NCBI GenBank assembly: GCA_963693085.1
Contig: OY856410.1
Location: forward strand, 885,237,335 to 885,301,334
Origin: Alisma plantago-aquatica
Taxonomy: Eukaryota > Streptophyta > Magnoliopsida > Alismatales > Alismataceae
Reading direction: 5' to 3'
DNA: 64,000 bases
Shown piece after piece: positions 12,261 through 23,241 of the stretch. Position 1 is the first letter of the stretch; each line of letters starts with the position of its first letter. The translations under genes and the position numbers were made by a program. Under the pieces are notes generated by a model. It made no database searches. It was not told the origin of the DNA and was given only the letters and a program-made list of their open reading frames with translations.

Positions 12261-12829
12261 GGGCTGGTTTGGTAGGGTGTTGTTCCCGACCATTAAGTTT
12301 AATTGTAATACTTTTGGTTTTAATTATTATTTGGTAGGGTGAGTTTGGATGATGTTCGTTGTTTTGCAGCTGCACCGGACTCCACTTTTGGGGTCATTTT
12401 CCTGGAGTTTGTACCGCGCCATGATAAGTCGGGTGCAGAACCCAACAACAGCTAACTCACCGCACTCATTTTTGCTGTCCTGGAAGACATTGGTGTCCTG
12501 GAAGACATTGGTCTGGCGGACTACAGACGTTATACAGCCACATCTTTCTGTCAATGGGGACCACCATATAAAGCAATGCTCCCACTAGTCTTTCCGTCAA
12601 TGAGGCCCACTATGTAAGCAGACCATCACGTAAAGCGATGCTCTCGTCTACTAGTGGACCGAATGATTGAAGTAACATGTTGCTGCTTGACCAAATAATT
12701 ACAAGCAAAAGTAAAGAACTTATATTACACTGTACCAAATAAATTTGCACCAGTTCAAAAGGCTTAATTTTAATTTGTTGGTTTTTTGATTGACCGAAGT
12801 ACACCGGGTACACCTTACCAAACAGGGCC
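12261..12829. mobile_element. PIF/Harbinger-type (Tourist-like) MITE
   Basis: A 569-bp element with terminal inverted repeats GGGCTGGTTTGGTAGGGTG (left) and GGCCCTGTTTGGTAAGGTG (right, reverse complement), 15 of 19 positions matching. It is flanked by TAA at 12258-12260 and 12830-12832, the target duplication of PIF/Harbinger elements. No transposase frame is present. It lies about 500 bp upstream of the host gene start, so it may carry promoter elements or influence silencing there. Confidence 0.75.
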
Positions 12830-12832
12830 TAA

Positions 12833-13328
12833 CTTTATTAGGTGTAGTCGGGTTGAACAATTTATACACTCACTACACAACTCCTAGGTCTTACTTATTA
12901 ATGACTTGCCGTAGATACGACATGACCCGACACACGAGTCGGCCACAAAGCAGCCTCTCTCCTTTCCTATGACGCAATTCGGTGACCATCCCCCGCCCTG
13001 GCACCCACTTCTTTCAAGAGTTTGCTTTGCCAGTTGACACCTGATTTATTCTTTAATTACGGATATTCGTGTTTTCTTTCTCCTCGTCCAGGTCGACTTT
13101 GCGTTCCCTTCTATCTGTCATTGTCTCTATTCACCCTCTTGTTTTCCTGACACTTACAAGCGGGTCCTCAGTCGCCGCTCGCCACCTTTTTTTTATTGAT
13201 TCCCAAACTCAAAGCCAAGCTCTTTCTTTTCGTACTCTCCATCGATCCTATCCCCTCGCTAACCCTCTTTTCAGCTCTTTTTCTGGTCCCTCTCTTCCGC
13301 TCTCTCCCCCTTTCTCTCTCTCACGCAG
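12833..13328 (+). promoter_or_regulatory. Probable promoter and 5' leader of the PDP-like gene
   Basis: The segment between the MITE and the ATG becomes strongly pyrimidine-rich from about 13070, with long C/T runs typical of plant 5' leaders. No convincing TATA box is visible. The last bases before the ATG (a pyrimidine tract then acgcag) also look like a 3' splice site, so the leader may contain an intron or the annotated ATG exon may be preceded by another exon. Confidence 0.45.
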
Positions 13329-15452
13329 ATGAGCGAGGCGGAGTCCGTCGGAACCCTAGCCTCTCAATCCGAGGCACCGCCGGCCCCGGAGCTGTGTCAG
13401 CAGCTAGCGGATGCCATACCCGAAGCCCTGCCCCAGTCCGGCGCGACAGAGTACCTAGTTGCGAGGCAACCCGAGGGGACTGACGAAACCCTAGCTCCCA
13501 CTCAGCCGATCTCCCTGAAAGGGCCGGAGGTGTCTGAGGACGAAGGCAACGGGGGTTCTGGCTCAGCGGGGAAGAAGAAGAAGCAGCGCAGCATGGCGGA
13601 GCTGATCAAGGGCCTCGACCTCAACATGGGTGATGATGGTGTCGCGGTCGACGAGGCACCTGAGGAGGAACAGGACGCCGCCGCTGGTGATCTTCTCTCC
13701 CCTTCTCCTGCTTCTACACCCAAGTCTGACGATAAGCTGGCCCGGAAGAGGAAGAAGGCCGGCGAGGGCAACGGCAACGGCGAGGCGAAAGGCTCCCCGG
13801 CATCCCCCACGACTGACGCTGATCAGGAGGCGCAGCAGAACGCCTCATTACCCGACAACGGCGCGTCCGGGAGGCGCGAGCGGAAGAAAAGCAAGTACCT
13901 TTCGCCGCCCTACACCATGGTCATTGATAAGAAGACTGGCGCCGCTTCCTCTGGCAGATCAGCCTTTGGAAACTTGCTTGATTCTGACGACGGCGACACG
14001 ATCAGCTCCCCTCTCGGACGATGCAGCAGCTTCGGGAGGAAGAGGAAGGAGAAGGAGGAGCTGGACCTGGACCTGGACCTGGACTCGCCTTTCGTGTTCG
14101 ATGAAGCCGCTCCTTCCACTGACGAGCTGCTCGCTGAGCTGAGGTGCACGGCTGTCGGGGTGGTGTACCTGGTTTCCAGCCCGAATGCCTCTGCAGTCCG
14201 TGGCTACTTCGCATTGTTCCGGGGCTACTCCTACTCGGGCGCCACCGAGTCTCCTACTCCTGCTAAGGTCGCCCCTGTGGAAGAGATAAAAACGCCTGCT
14301 TATCCGATCAATGCTGATAGCAAAATGTCCCACCAGGAGCAGGACATTGGCGATGACACAAAGAACATTACCAAGACACCCGTCGCCTCCACTGAGAAAA
14401 CCCCCGCCGAGGAGACTAATAAGTCGGCTTCAGGGAAAAGGAGCTACAAAAAGAAGCAACCAGCGCCGGCGGTGGCGCCCACGACGACCGAGTCTAATGG
14501 CACCGCTGAAGTGGCGAAACCCAGGGGTCGGGGACGACCGAGGAAGAAAAATAAGGAATATCAAAACGCCGTTGACGGGTTACCGCTGACAATAGTCGTC
14601 GGTCTTGCCCCCATGCCCAACTCACCCACAGAGGGCACATGCAACAACACCCCCACCCACAACCCAGCCCCCACACCAGCTGCTCCCACTGACTCAGGTA
14701 GCAACAAATCGGCCGCCGCCTCACCTGCCCCTACCCCTACCGCTGACGTGACCGAGCTCCAAGCCAACGGCAGTTCCTCCGCCCCAGTTGTTGACGACCA
14801 CCCAAATGAGCAGAACGAGGCCAAAAGGAAGAAGAGGAAGAGGAAGTGCGGTCCTCCGGGCTCCGCTTCCCTAATTGTGACGTTCGCCCCTGGCGCCGAA
14901 CTGCCGACTAAGGAGCACCTCCTGGGATTCTTCAGCAAGTATGGCGCACTGGACGTGGCCCGGACTGAGGTGCGCACCGCCAAGCGCGTTGCCTGCGTAA
15001 CTTACGGCAGCAAGGCCGACGCCCAGAGGGCCATCGCCAGCCCCGACCGTGACCAGGCTTTCGGTCCTGGGGTAGCAACGTTCCGGATCAAGTACGCCCG
15101 CCAGGCGCGCCAGATTGGACAGGGAGGAGTGGCAACTGAAGGGGTGCCGTTGCCGGGGATGGCCATCCCCAGGCCGCCGCTGGAGTTCGTGAAGAAGAGC
15201 CTTGAGGGCATGATTGCTGTGTTGGAGGAGTCCCGCCCTGAGGGGAGCAAAGGCCCTGCTGCCATGGGATCGGTGTCCCAGGAAGAGGACCCGAGGGATT
15301 ACTTGGTGGATCAGATGAGTAACCTGCTGGTCAAGGTGAACAAGTTGCTGGCTGATGGCGCAGCTGTTGCCAACGGCGGGGTTGAAGCGGCTGCAGCTGA
15401 ATCTGTTTCCACCGCTGCGGCTGCTGCTGAAGTTGGTGGCTCGGCGGCTTAG
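13329..15452 (+). CDS. PDP-like nuclear protein (PWWP-domain protein family) without the PWWP domain
   Basis: A 707-residue single-exon frame, far more GC-rich than its surroundings. Order seen: an acidic low-complexity N-terminus; KKKKQRSMAELIKGLDLNMG (about residue 82); the basic block ERKKSKYLSPPYTMVIDKK (about 184); DELLAELRCTAVG (about 266) leading into a short helical segment around YFALFRGYSYSG; an AT-hook, KPRGRGRPRKKNK (about 398); a Lys/Arg nuclear-localisation-like run (about 500); and an RRM-like fold starting SLIVTFAPGAELPTKEHL and ending FRIKYARQ. In plant PDP proteins these pieces follow an N-terminal PWWP histone-reader domain, and known members work with PRC2-associated complexes in chromatin regulation. 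Here no PWWP motif is visible in the frame or just upstream. The start was chosen as the first ATG after the pyrimidine-rich leader. Family assignment is from remembered motif order. Alternatives are a truncated paralogue or loss of an upstream exon. Confidence 0.75.
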   Translation: MSEAESVGTLASQSEAPPAPELCQQLADAIPEALPQSGATEYLVARQPEGTDETLAPTQPISLKGPEVSEDEGNGGSGSAGKKKKQRSMAELIKGLDLNMGDDGVAVDEAPEEEQDAAAGDLLSPSPASTPKSDDKLARKRKKAGEGNGNGEAKGSPASPTTDADQEAQQNASLPDNGASGRRERKKSKYLSPPYTMVIDKKTGAASSGRSAFGNLLDSDDGDTISSPLGRCSSFGRKRKEKEELDLDLDLDSPFVFDEAAPSTDELLAELRCTAVGVVYLVSSPNASAVRGYFALFRGYSYSGATESPTPAKVAPVEEIKTPAYPINADSKMSHQEQDIGDDTKNITKTPVASTEKTPAEETNKSASGKRSYKKKQPAPAVAPTTTESNGTAEVAKPRGRGRPRKKNKEYQNAVDGLPLTIVVGLAPMPNSPTEGTCNNTPTHNPAPTPAAPTDSGSNKSAAASPAPTPTADVTELQANGSSSAPVVDDHPNEQNEAKRKKRKRKCGPPGSASLIVTFAPGAELPTKEHLLGFFSKYGALDVARTEVRTAKRVACVTYGSKADAQRAIASPDRDQAFGPGVATFRIKYARQARQIGQGGVATEGVPLPGMAIPRPPLEFVKKSLEGMIAVLEESRPEGSKGPAAMGSVSQEEDPRDYLVDQMSNLLVKVNKLLADGAAVANGGVEAAAAESVSTAAAAAEVGGSAA

Positions 15453-15620
15453 AGGGGAACAGTTGCGGGTTTTTTGATGGAACTCGTGGTGGGCGTTTGG
15501 ATGCTGGTCCTATTCAATATGGGCGTGGGAAGGGTTAGACTTAGAAGTAGGTATATTAATAGGTAGCGTAGCCGTGTAGACTGTCTAATAATAAATTATA
15601 TCTATACCCGTTACTGTAGT
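15453..15620 (+). terminator. 3' untranslated region with polyadenylation signal
   Basis: AATAAA at 15590-15595 lies about 140 bases after the stop, in AT-rich sequence preceded by T/G-rich stretches. This is the expected plant layout. Confidence 0.5.
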
Positions 15621-15991
15621 ACTCTGCTAATGTTATTCCATGGAGCCGCTGGAGATGCCGTGTTTATATGACTAGTTTATCTAACGAATTAGATGGTTTG
15701 ATTGACCAACTACTGTTCTGTCAACTCGGAGTATTTTATCGATGTAGAATTCTGGCAATCCTGTTGGCTTACTCACTTGTTGTAGGAGGATGAACAGGCA
15801 TCAAAACTTCTACCCACTATGCCCAAAAAAAAACCAGATTTTTCGACTTGATGACTCAAATTTGATAAATACCTACGGTTTTTGCCTAGTTTCAAATCGA
15901 TGAAATGAAAAGTTGCCAGTTTAACTCTGCTACCACACGTCAGGAAAACAACAGTTCCGTCAACTGTGAGATTGCGATATGTCTTGTTTTT

Positions 15992-16098
15992 AAGGTATCA
16001 TGGATCGTCCGTGTGTGATGATTAAGATGGTAAAAGCATGAAAGGAGTTGGGTATCAGGGATCGACCGTGTGTGATGATTAAGATGGTAAAAGCATAA
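15992..16098 (+). repeat. Two-copy direct repeat of about 54 bp
   Basis: 'gtgtgtgatgattaagatgg' plus 'taaaagcat' occurs twice, preceded by 'ggtatcatggatcg' and 'ggtatcagggatcg'. Confidence 0.85.
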
Positions 16099-16734
16099 TT
16101 AGCGGGATGGAGTATGAAATGCCGGAGCCAAAACTCAGATTGAGTGGTCCCAGGAAAACGGGAGAGACGAATTCAGATCGATCCTAGGCTGATTGACCTG
16201 TACTTTATAAAGTGTGGAGGCTCTCCCACATGATCATTTAAAAATTTAGCTCAATAAATGACTAAAACAAGATGTCTCCCAGCTGTAAACCTGTTGAGGT
16301 GGTTCATTTGCATTTAAGTTCCTATAATTTGATCGGGTTTTCACTAAAGAAATCAACCACATTCTAACATTAACCCAACCCGTTTGCTGCGGGTGCGTAA
16401 TTGCCTACAGAACAACTAATAGGACCAACGATGTTATTTATGAGTGAATGCTGGGTAATGAAAACAGAGTCTCTATCTCGGTGTTTCAAGTTTGAAAATT
16501 GCCTGTGGTTTTTGCCATAGTTTCAAATCCATGTAACGAAGAACTTGTCTGTTCAACTCCGCAATTATACGCGGGAAAACAAGCACTTCCCAATTGCATA
16601 TGTGATATCTCACCCACTACTCATTAGTACTTAGATTTATTTATTTATTTTCGCTCTAATTCCTACAATTTTTTTTGCAAACTCTATTGCCTCCCAATTT
16701 TTTCTTAGTCTAAATTCCATCTCAAATATGCACG

Positions 16735-17100
16735 TACTGTACTTGTAAAATGTAAAATGTGTTATTATCATTGTACGTCATGTACTGTACGTCTTGTATT
16801 ATAACGTTGTGTAAAGAATAAAATATGTGTGATACATGTAAAATATGTTGTTACTGTACATCTAGTATTGTACGTCTCGTACTGTGCATCTTGTACTGTA
16901 TTGTTGTATTATACTTTTGTACTGTAAAATGTGATTGTTAGTACTGCTTCTAATACAATGCATATGTTAATACTGTACTTCTTGTACACAATTTTGTCAA
17001 AAACTACTTTTTGAATGGATGAAAATTTGATTGTTATTAATATCGTACTTTATGTACAATATGATTGTTAGTGTCGTACTTTTTGTATGACATTGAAAAT
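16735..17100 (+). repeat. Degenerate 'gtactgta/ttgtac' low-complexity tract
   Basis: Many copies of TGTAC, GTACTGT and TTGTACTG without a fixed period, interspersed with AT. It looks like a decayed microsatellite. No gene is supported. Confidence 0.6.
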
Positions 17101-18309
17101 AATAACACGTCGGTATACAACAGTAGGATTGACGAAAGTTGGGAAGCAGGCCTACTATACTAATGTATACTAATGCAGGAAGCTAGAGAGATGACTTGCA
17201 TAAGAGAAAATGAATTTTCGAAATTGGTGCTAGAGAGAGGAGTGGAGAGAGAACTTTGAGGCTTTTTAACTTCTGCATGGAGTTAGTTGGTGTGGAGTTA
17301 ATTTGCATAAGAGAAAATAGATGGGACTAACCTTTTGTACACTTCCGAAAATCGGATATATGGGCGGGTGTATAATTTATTTATTGTGGGTAGCGTTACT
17401 CAAAATTTAACTGAATCTCAAACAGAAGAAAGAAGAAAGGATTCAGAGCCATCCCAGGCTCATTGACGTGTGAGTTCTAAAACGTAGTGGGGCTCTCTCA
17501 GGTGCACTGAAGGTATTTAGCCAATTTTAGGGTATGGCTGGATGGGATTTTAGGTGGGACTGGGATAATTTTAATATAGCCGTTTAACAAAAATATCAGT
17601 TCAATATTGACTGAAACGAGATGTCTCCTTGCTGTAAGCTTATCGAGGTGGTTAACTAAGTTCCTACAAATCGACATGTTTGATCAGTGCTTGACTGTAG
17701 AAACCAATTACTTTCTAAAAACAAACCCAACCCGTTTTAATGTGTGAGTTTGATGGGTGACGGGCAGCTGTATATGGAACGCCTACACGGCCAGAGATAT
17801 TATGTTTGAGTGCATGTTGGGTGATGAACGAAACTTTCCAAAATGTGTATGTTGTAGACCGATGAATGCACCTACAAATTAATTTTGGAAGAGCTTATAT
17901 AAACATCATAGTTGGGATTAAAGCTTAGATAATGATGTCAACAATATAGCTTTCTTTTAGTTGGATTAACACGTGAAAACAATAGGCTTTTTGGCTAATT
18001 TTAAGCATTTATTGCCAATTATGACGTTTACAACCTACATTTTAGATTTACAAAAAAAGAACCAGATGATGCTACCTTCACTTACTTTTGAATATTGTTG
18101 CAGTGCTAGATAGCTTGAAGAAGTGTTGATTATAGACTTTTTACATTTTCTCTAGCAACTACTAGTAAGATGCATGATCAAATCAATATTGGTTGTATGC
18201 TTATTAGCTTCCAACGTCTGGACGCTTTAAATTTTCTGAAGATCCTAAGTCCAAATAGTGGATCCTTAGGTTCACTACTACAGAAACAACATTCAATGTC
18301 GCTTTTCTA

Positions 18310-18705
18310 GGCGTCGGTTATTTAAACAAACCGACGCATATAACATTCCACGTCGACTATTTAGTAAGTCCGACGTCTATATTCGAAGACCAACAAGACA
18401 CGGGTACCGCTTTGTATTCAGCGTCGACTAGGTAAAACAAACCGACACCTAAAATTGCCTGCGAAATCCAATTTTCGAGCGAAAAAAAAGTGTCACATAC
18501 AACGTCGGTTTTTTAACTACTAACCGACGCCTATATAAGATGAAAATTTGCGTGAAAAGTGTCACATACAGTGTCGGTTATCCTTTGATAACCGACGTTG
18601 ATAATGGTTCCCGCCAAATAATTTAGGACAAATATTGTCCAATTAGATGTTAGTTTTTACGATCAACCGACGCTTAAGATGTTTAGGTGTCAGTTTTTTA
18701 GACAG
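18310..18705. repeat. Left subterminal inverted-pair motifs of the CACTA element
   Basis: At least five pairs of GGCGTCGGTTA-like and TAACCGACGCC-like motifs facing each other across 6-15 bases, for example 18310-18338 (gcgtcggtta ... accgacgcat) and near 18501-18535. Such subterminal repeats in CACTA elements are the binding sites of the TNPA-type protein. Confidence 0.85.
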
Positions 18706-18739
18706 CCAACACCTTTTACAAACTTAATAGACCCGCGAT

Positions 18740-19425
18740 CACCCGACTCTTCCCCTTTCTTCTGTTTCATTGCGAGAATTCTCCTGCTCTCGCCGCCGCT
18801 GCTGTTGGTCGCCCGACTCAACCCCCACCCGCCGCTGTTGCTGCTTGCGCGCCACCACCGCTCCCCTGCTCCTTCTACGTCGCCGACGTCTCCGGTCCCT
18901 AGTCGCCGCGCCGGTCTCCGATCCCTGCGCCTTCCTGCCCTGCGGCTACTGGTTCTGGAGCTCACCGGTATTCCTTGCTCGCCGCCGTCCACCACCGCCA
19001 TTCTCCTCACCGCCGACCTGCTCGACCTCACCTCGCCTCGACCTTGCCTTGACCTGCTCGATCTGCTCGCTTGCCCAGGTACCTGCCGACCTACCCAGGC
19101 GGCACCCAGGCGTTCACCTAGGGTCCCAAACCCAGGCGCCCAGCCTAGTTAGGCCTCTGGGATGCTTGGGCGGATGCTTGGGCTGTGCCAAGGCACAATG
19201 CTGCTAGGTGTATTTTTTTAATTAAGTTATTTATTGATTTGTGTTTATTTATGTACTGATTTGTATTTATTTATGTACTGTTTCAGGAATTAATTGATCA
19301 TCTACTGCTGCCCGCCGTCTCCCTGCCCGTCGCTTGCTCACCTGCCTGCTTGCCTGCCTACTCGCCTACCCTCCGTCTCACCCTCTCTCCCTGCTGACGC
19401 CCGACTGGGCTCAAATAGAGGTAAA
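18740..19425 (+). other. C-rich island in the CACTA 5' region (leader exons or captured sequence)
   Basis: A GC-rich, strongly C-over-G stretch (18760-19200 and 19295-19410) split by an AT-rich piece. Frames of 157 and 145 codons on + are low-complexity L/P/R/S/C translations with no domain. 'ctcaaatagag|gtaaaccctg' near 19420 resembles a splice donor, so the island may be an untranslated leader of the transposase gene. A fragment of a host gene carried by the element is the alternative. Confidence 0.5.
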
Positions 19426-19853
19426 CCCTGATTTATTACACTGCTTGATCTTTAATCACATAGACTTAATCAACATTGCTACTTGTATGATCTTAGTGAT
19501 TAAAAGCACTCTTTCCTAGTCCCCTCGGTAACTAATGTTCTTTGAGATGAATGTTAATTGATCTAGCTTGCTTACTTTCGTTGTAATGTCATCTTTTATG
19601 TGTTATGACCCACTAGTCACCTTTAGAGTATTAAAATGATGCAACTTGTACACTTGTTAAATTTGAATCTATAAATCCTATGAAATGATATCACCCCATA
19701 AAATCAGTAGTCACTATTATGTCTTGTACACTCTAGAATCAAGATCTAATACTCTTATGTTATTTTAACACGATGAGACATTTTTTGCTCATTCTAGTGG
19801 ATTATTATGACCTATGATGACCTAACATGAAACCATGCTCTTAATGATATGAT

Positions 19854-20486
19854 TTTGTTGGCCTAGAAGCCCGTCTAAGATTTACTCATTAGGAGTAAAT
19901 CTTGGATAGTCCCCGATTTGGGATTGTTCTTGAATACCTAATCTCACTTAGGATGTAAGTGTATAATGTGTATTGGGTTTCCAAGAAAATTTCGACAGCA
20001 TTTCTCCGTTTGTTCTCTAAGTACATATGTACTTAGAGAACAAACGGAGAAATGCTGTCGAAATTTTCTTGGAAACCCAATACACATTATACACTTACTA
20101 GTGAGATTAGGTGTTTAAGAATGGGATAGGTGGTACATATTTATTATATATAAGAATGACAACACATGTATTTGTTGGCCTAGAAACCCGTCCAAGATTT
20201 ACTCATTAGGAGTAAATCTTAGATAGTCCCCGATTTGGGACTGTCCTTGAACACCTAATCTCACTTAGGATGTAAGTGTATAATGTGTATTGGGTTTTTG
20301 AGAAAATTTCGGCAGCATTTCCCCGTTTGTTCTCTAAGTATATATGTACATAGAGAACAACAGGGAAATGCTGCTGAAATTTTCTCAAAAACCCAATACA
20401 CATTATACACTTACTAGTGAGATTAGGTGTTCAAGGATGGGATAGGTGGTACACATTTATTATATATAAGAATGGCATCACATGTA
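19854..20486. repeat. Two tandem 317-bp units, each with a large palindrome
   Basis: Unit 1 begins near 19854 and unit 2 at 20171 (both 'tttgttggcctagaa'). Unit 1 holds a perfect spacer-free palindrome with 72-bp arms (19955-20026 and 20027-20098). Unit 2 holds the same palindrome with several mismatches and one indel (20272-20414). The arms continue beyond a short mismatch into acctaatctcact/gtgagattaggt. Frames crossing this region are artefacts. Confidence 0.95.
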
Positions 20487-20548
20487 TTTGTTAACCGTAG
20501 ACCCTAATCTTGTCCTAATATATACTTTTTTTTCTCTTTGATCATAGA

Positions 20549-23241
20549 ATGGATAGATCATGGATGCCCATTCGCAATCGCTGTACCCCAAAGTTTATAT
20601 CTGGTCTTGATCAGTTTATTAGATTTGCCAAAGAACATAGGAAAGAACCTGAAGATAGGTTCTACTATCCATGTAGGCATCGCGGTAACAACTTGAAAGT
20701 CAGCACTGGTGAGAAATCAAAAGTCATGTCATGTGCAACGAGATTGTACAAGGCTATACAGAATGGCACTGGCATGGAGAGATTTCAAACTCAAAACCAG
20801 TGGATGTAGATAGCGGTGCTTGGGTGGAAGAAGAAATTGCCTCTGATGATGTAGATGTGAACGAACCAGTTCCAGTAGACATCGTTGATGCGATGCTGGA
20901 TAGTTGTAGGGTAGAGCACACCGATCCACCTCCTATCTTTAGAAACATTGTGCATGATGCTGAGATACCGTTATACATAGGTTGTGCTAAGTTTACGAAG
21001 CTTAGCACTGTGTTGAGATTGTATAAGTTGAAAGCTAACAATAGATGGAGCGACAAAAGCTTCACTTCATTGTTGACTTTGTTGAAAGAAATGCTTCCTG
21101 AAGGAAATGAGCTGCCAATCTAAACATACCGAGTAAAGAAATTGTTGTGCCCAATGGGAATGGAGGCCAAGAAGATACACGCATGCCCGAATGATTGTGT
21201 ATTATTTCAAAAGGACTATGTGGATTTGAAAGATTGTCCAAAATGTGGTGCGTCACGGTATAAATTGAAGACTTTGGGGGAGTCCAAAACTGGTTCTCCT
21301 GCCAAGGTGATGTGGTATCTACCTATAATATCACGGTTTCAATGCTTATTTGCAAATTCGAAAGATGTGAAGAATTTGAGGTGGCGTGCAGATGTTAAGA
21401 AAAATAATGATGGGATCCTACGACATGCGTCTGATTCCCCACAGTGGAAGAAGATTGATCTATTGTACCCCAAATTTGGTGAAGAAGATAGGAATCTAAG
21501 ACTTGAGCTTTATACAGATGGGATGAATCCGTACGAGACATTGAGCAGCCAACATAGCACTTGGCCAATCATGCTTGTTATATACAATCTTCCTCCCTGG
21601 CTGTGTATAAAAAATAAGTACGTTCTGCTGTCGTTGTTGATATCGGGCCCTAAACAACCTGGAAATGATATCAATGTTTATCTTGAACCTCTGATTGATG
21701 ACTTAAAGAAACTTTGGGCTGAAGGTGTGATGACCTATGATGCTTCAGTAAGAGAGACATTTCATTTGCACGCTATGTTGTTTTGCACTATTATTGACTT
21801 TCCAGTATACGGGAATTTGTCTGGATATAGTGTCAAAGGAGCTAAAGTGTGTCCTATATGTGAAGAAAACACTGATTCAATAAGACTAAAACATGGCGGC
21901 AAGACTGTATATCTTGGTCATCGAAGGTTTCTTTCAAAATTCCATCCGTATCGTAGGAAGCGCAAAGCATTCAATGGATAGAATGATGAACGGAGTGCAC
22001 CTAAACCTATACCAGGGGATGTTGTTTATGAAAGAGTAAAAGACATTGTCAATGAATTTGGTAAGAAATCACAATGTAGTATGGCCACACGGAGTGACAA
22101 TTCTTCATTCAAGAAGAAGTCAATATTTTGGGATCTTCCTTATTGGAGTTCTTTGACAGTCAGACATTGTATCGATGTAATGCACATTGAGAAAAATGTT
22201 TGTGATAGCATCATTGGTACTCTGTTAAATATACCAGGTAAGACTAAAGATGGGATAAAATCCAGACTGGACCTACGTGAAATGGGAATAAGGTCAGAAT
22301 TAACAGAATTATGTGAAATGGGTAATAAAAGAACATACTTACCTCCCGCTTGTTACACGTTGTCTAGAAAGGAGAAGAAAGCTTTTTGTGAATGCTTGGT
22401 AAATGTTAAGGTGCCACAAGGTTACTCATCCAACATCTGTAGATTGGTATCAATGAAAGATCTGAAGTTGATAGGTCTTAAACCTCATGATTGTCACACT
22501 CTAATGCAACAAATATTGCCCGTGGCAATTCGATCTATATTACCGAAGCATGTAAGGTTTGCAATCACCAGACTTTGTTTCTTTTTCAACAGTATATGCC
22601 ACAAAGTTATTGACCCTGATACTCTCGATAATTTGCAAAGAGAAGTGGTTGTTACCCTATGTCAGCTTGAAATGTATTTCCCTCCTTCATTCTTTGATAT
22701 CATGGTACATCTTGTTGTCCACTTGACTAGGGAAGTGAAAATGTTGGGACCAGTTTTCTTGCATTGGATGTATCCCTTTAAACGATACATGGGCATTTTT
22801 AAAAGTGATGTTCGAAACCGTTATCGACCTGAAGGGAGTATTATTGAAGGTTATGTGGTGAGAGAGGTTATGGATTTTTGCAATGACTTTCTGAGTGGTA
22901 ATAACACTCCGGTTAATGACAAGAATATTGAGGAGGGCAGAGGAATTTTGGGATCACGGGTGAAAGTAATCAACCATGAGCAGTTGGAACAAGGCCACTT
23001 GTATATTTTACACAACATGGACGAAGTGAGTGTTTATATCGAGGAACATACCAATTTCATCAAGAGAAAACATCCTCAAGCAAGTTCAATGTGGCTTTCT
23101 AGAGAGCATAACAAGACTTTTACTAAGTGGTTTGAAGATAAAGTCTTACATCAACTATCTCAAACACCAAAGGGGCATCACTCTATTGAAGAAGTTAATA
23201 ACGCTAAGTGGCAGTGGATCCAGATTGGTTGTGGAGTTTGA
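20549..23241 (+). pseudogene. TNP2-type CACTA transposase, frameshifted and with two in-frame stops
   Basis: The N-terminus MDRSWMPIRNR and the zinc-finger-like start match En/Spm TNPD/TNP2 transposases. The frame shifts near 20725-20745, recovering GYTEWHWHGE. It continues through a TAA at 21121-21123 into KKIHACPNDCVLFQKDY and CPKCGASRYK. The core LRWRADVKKNNDGILRHASD, NLPPWLCIKNKYVLL and GPKQPGNDINVYLEPLIDD belongs to the transposase_21 family and KGAKVCPICEEN follows. A TAG at 21979-21981 interrupts, then WSSLTVRHCIDVMHIEKNVC and a DUF4218-like region (PVAIRSILPKHVR ... YRPEGSIIEGY, about 22520-22860) follow. The usual DUF4216-like tail is missing: the frame ends at 23241 where the next gene's sequence has already begun. 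No active full-length product is expected. Role of the intact family: cut-and-paste transposition with a TNPA-like partner. Confidence 0.9.

Larger units (their letters stand above)
15840..17840 (+). repeat. Diverged duplicated block downstream of the PDP-like gene
   Basis: Two non-coding segments occur twice in the same order. 15880-15965 resembles 16491-16600 (shared 'tgcctgtggtttttgcc'-like core). 16130-16470 resembles 17400-17835 (shared 'gagacgaattcag'-like start, 'gatgtctcc', 'aacccaacccgttt' and 'gagtgaatgctgggt'-like end). The copies are old and carry many indels. Between them, 16620-17400 is AT-rich and has repeated 'gtactgtac'-like words. No gene seen. Confidence 0.7.

Noticed and set aside
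13196..15265. Several frames of 60-170 codons on both strands overlapping the PDP-like gene
   Set aside because: They are shadows of the GC-rich main frame, with low-complexity R/P/S translations and no domain.
16610..17400. Possible MITE between 'cacccactactc' and 'gtgggtagcg'
   Set aside because: The inverted similarity is short and no target duplication could be found.
18679..19207. 157- and 145-codon frames in the C-rich island
   Set aside because: Overlapping frames with low-complexity L/P/R composition and no conserved motif. They are kept only as a compositional island.
20206..20403. 65-codon reverse frame
   Set aside because: It lies across the large palindrome, so both strands read alike; an artefact of the inverted repeat.
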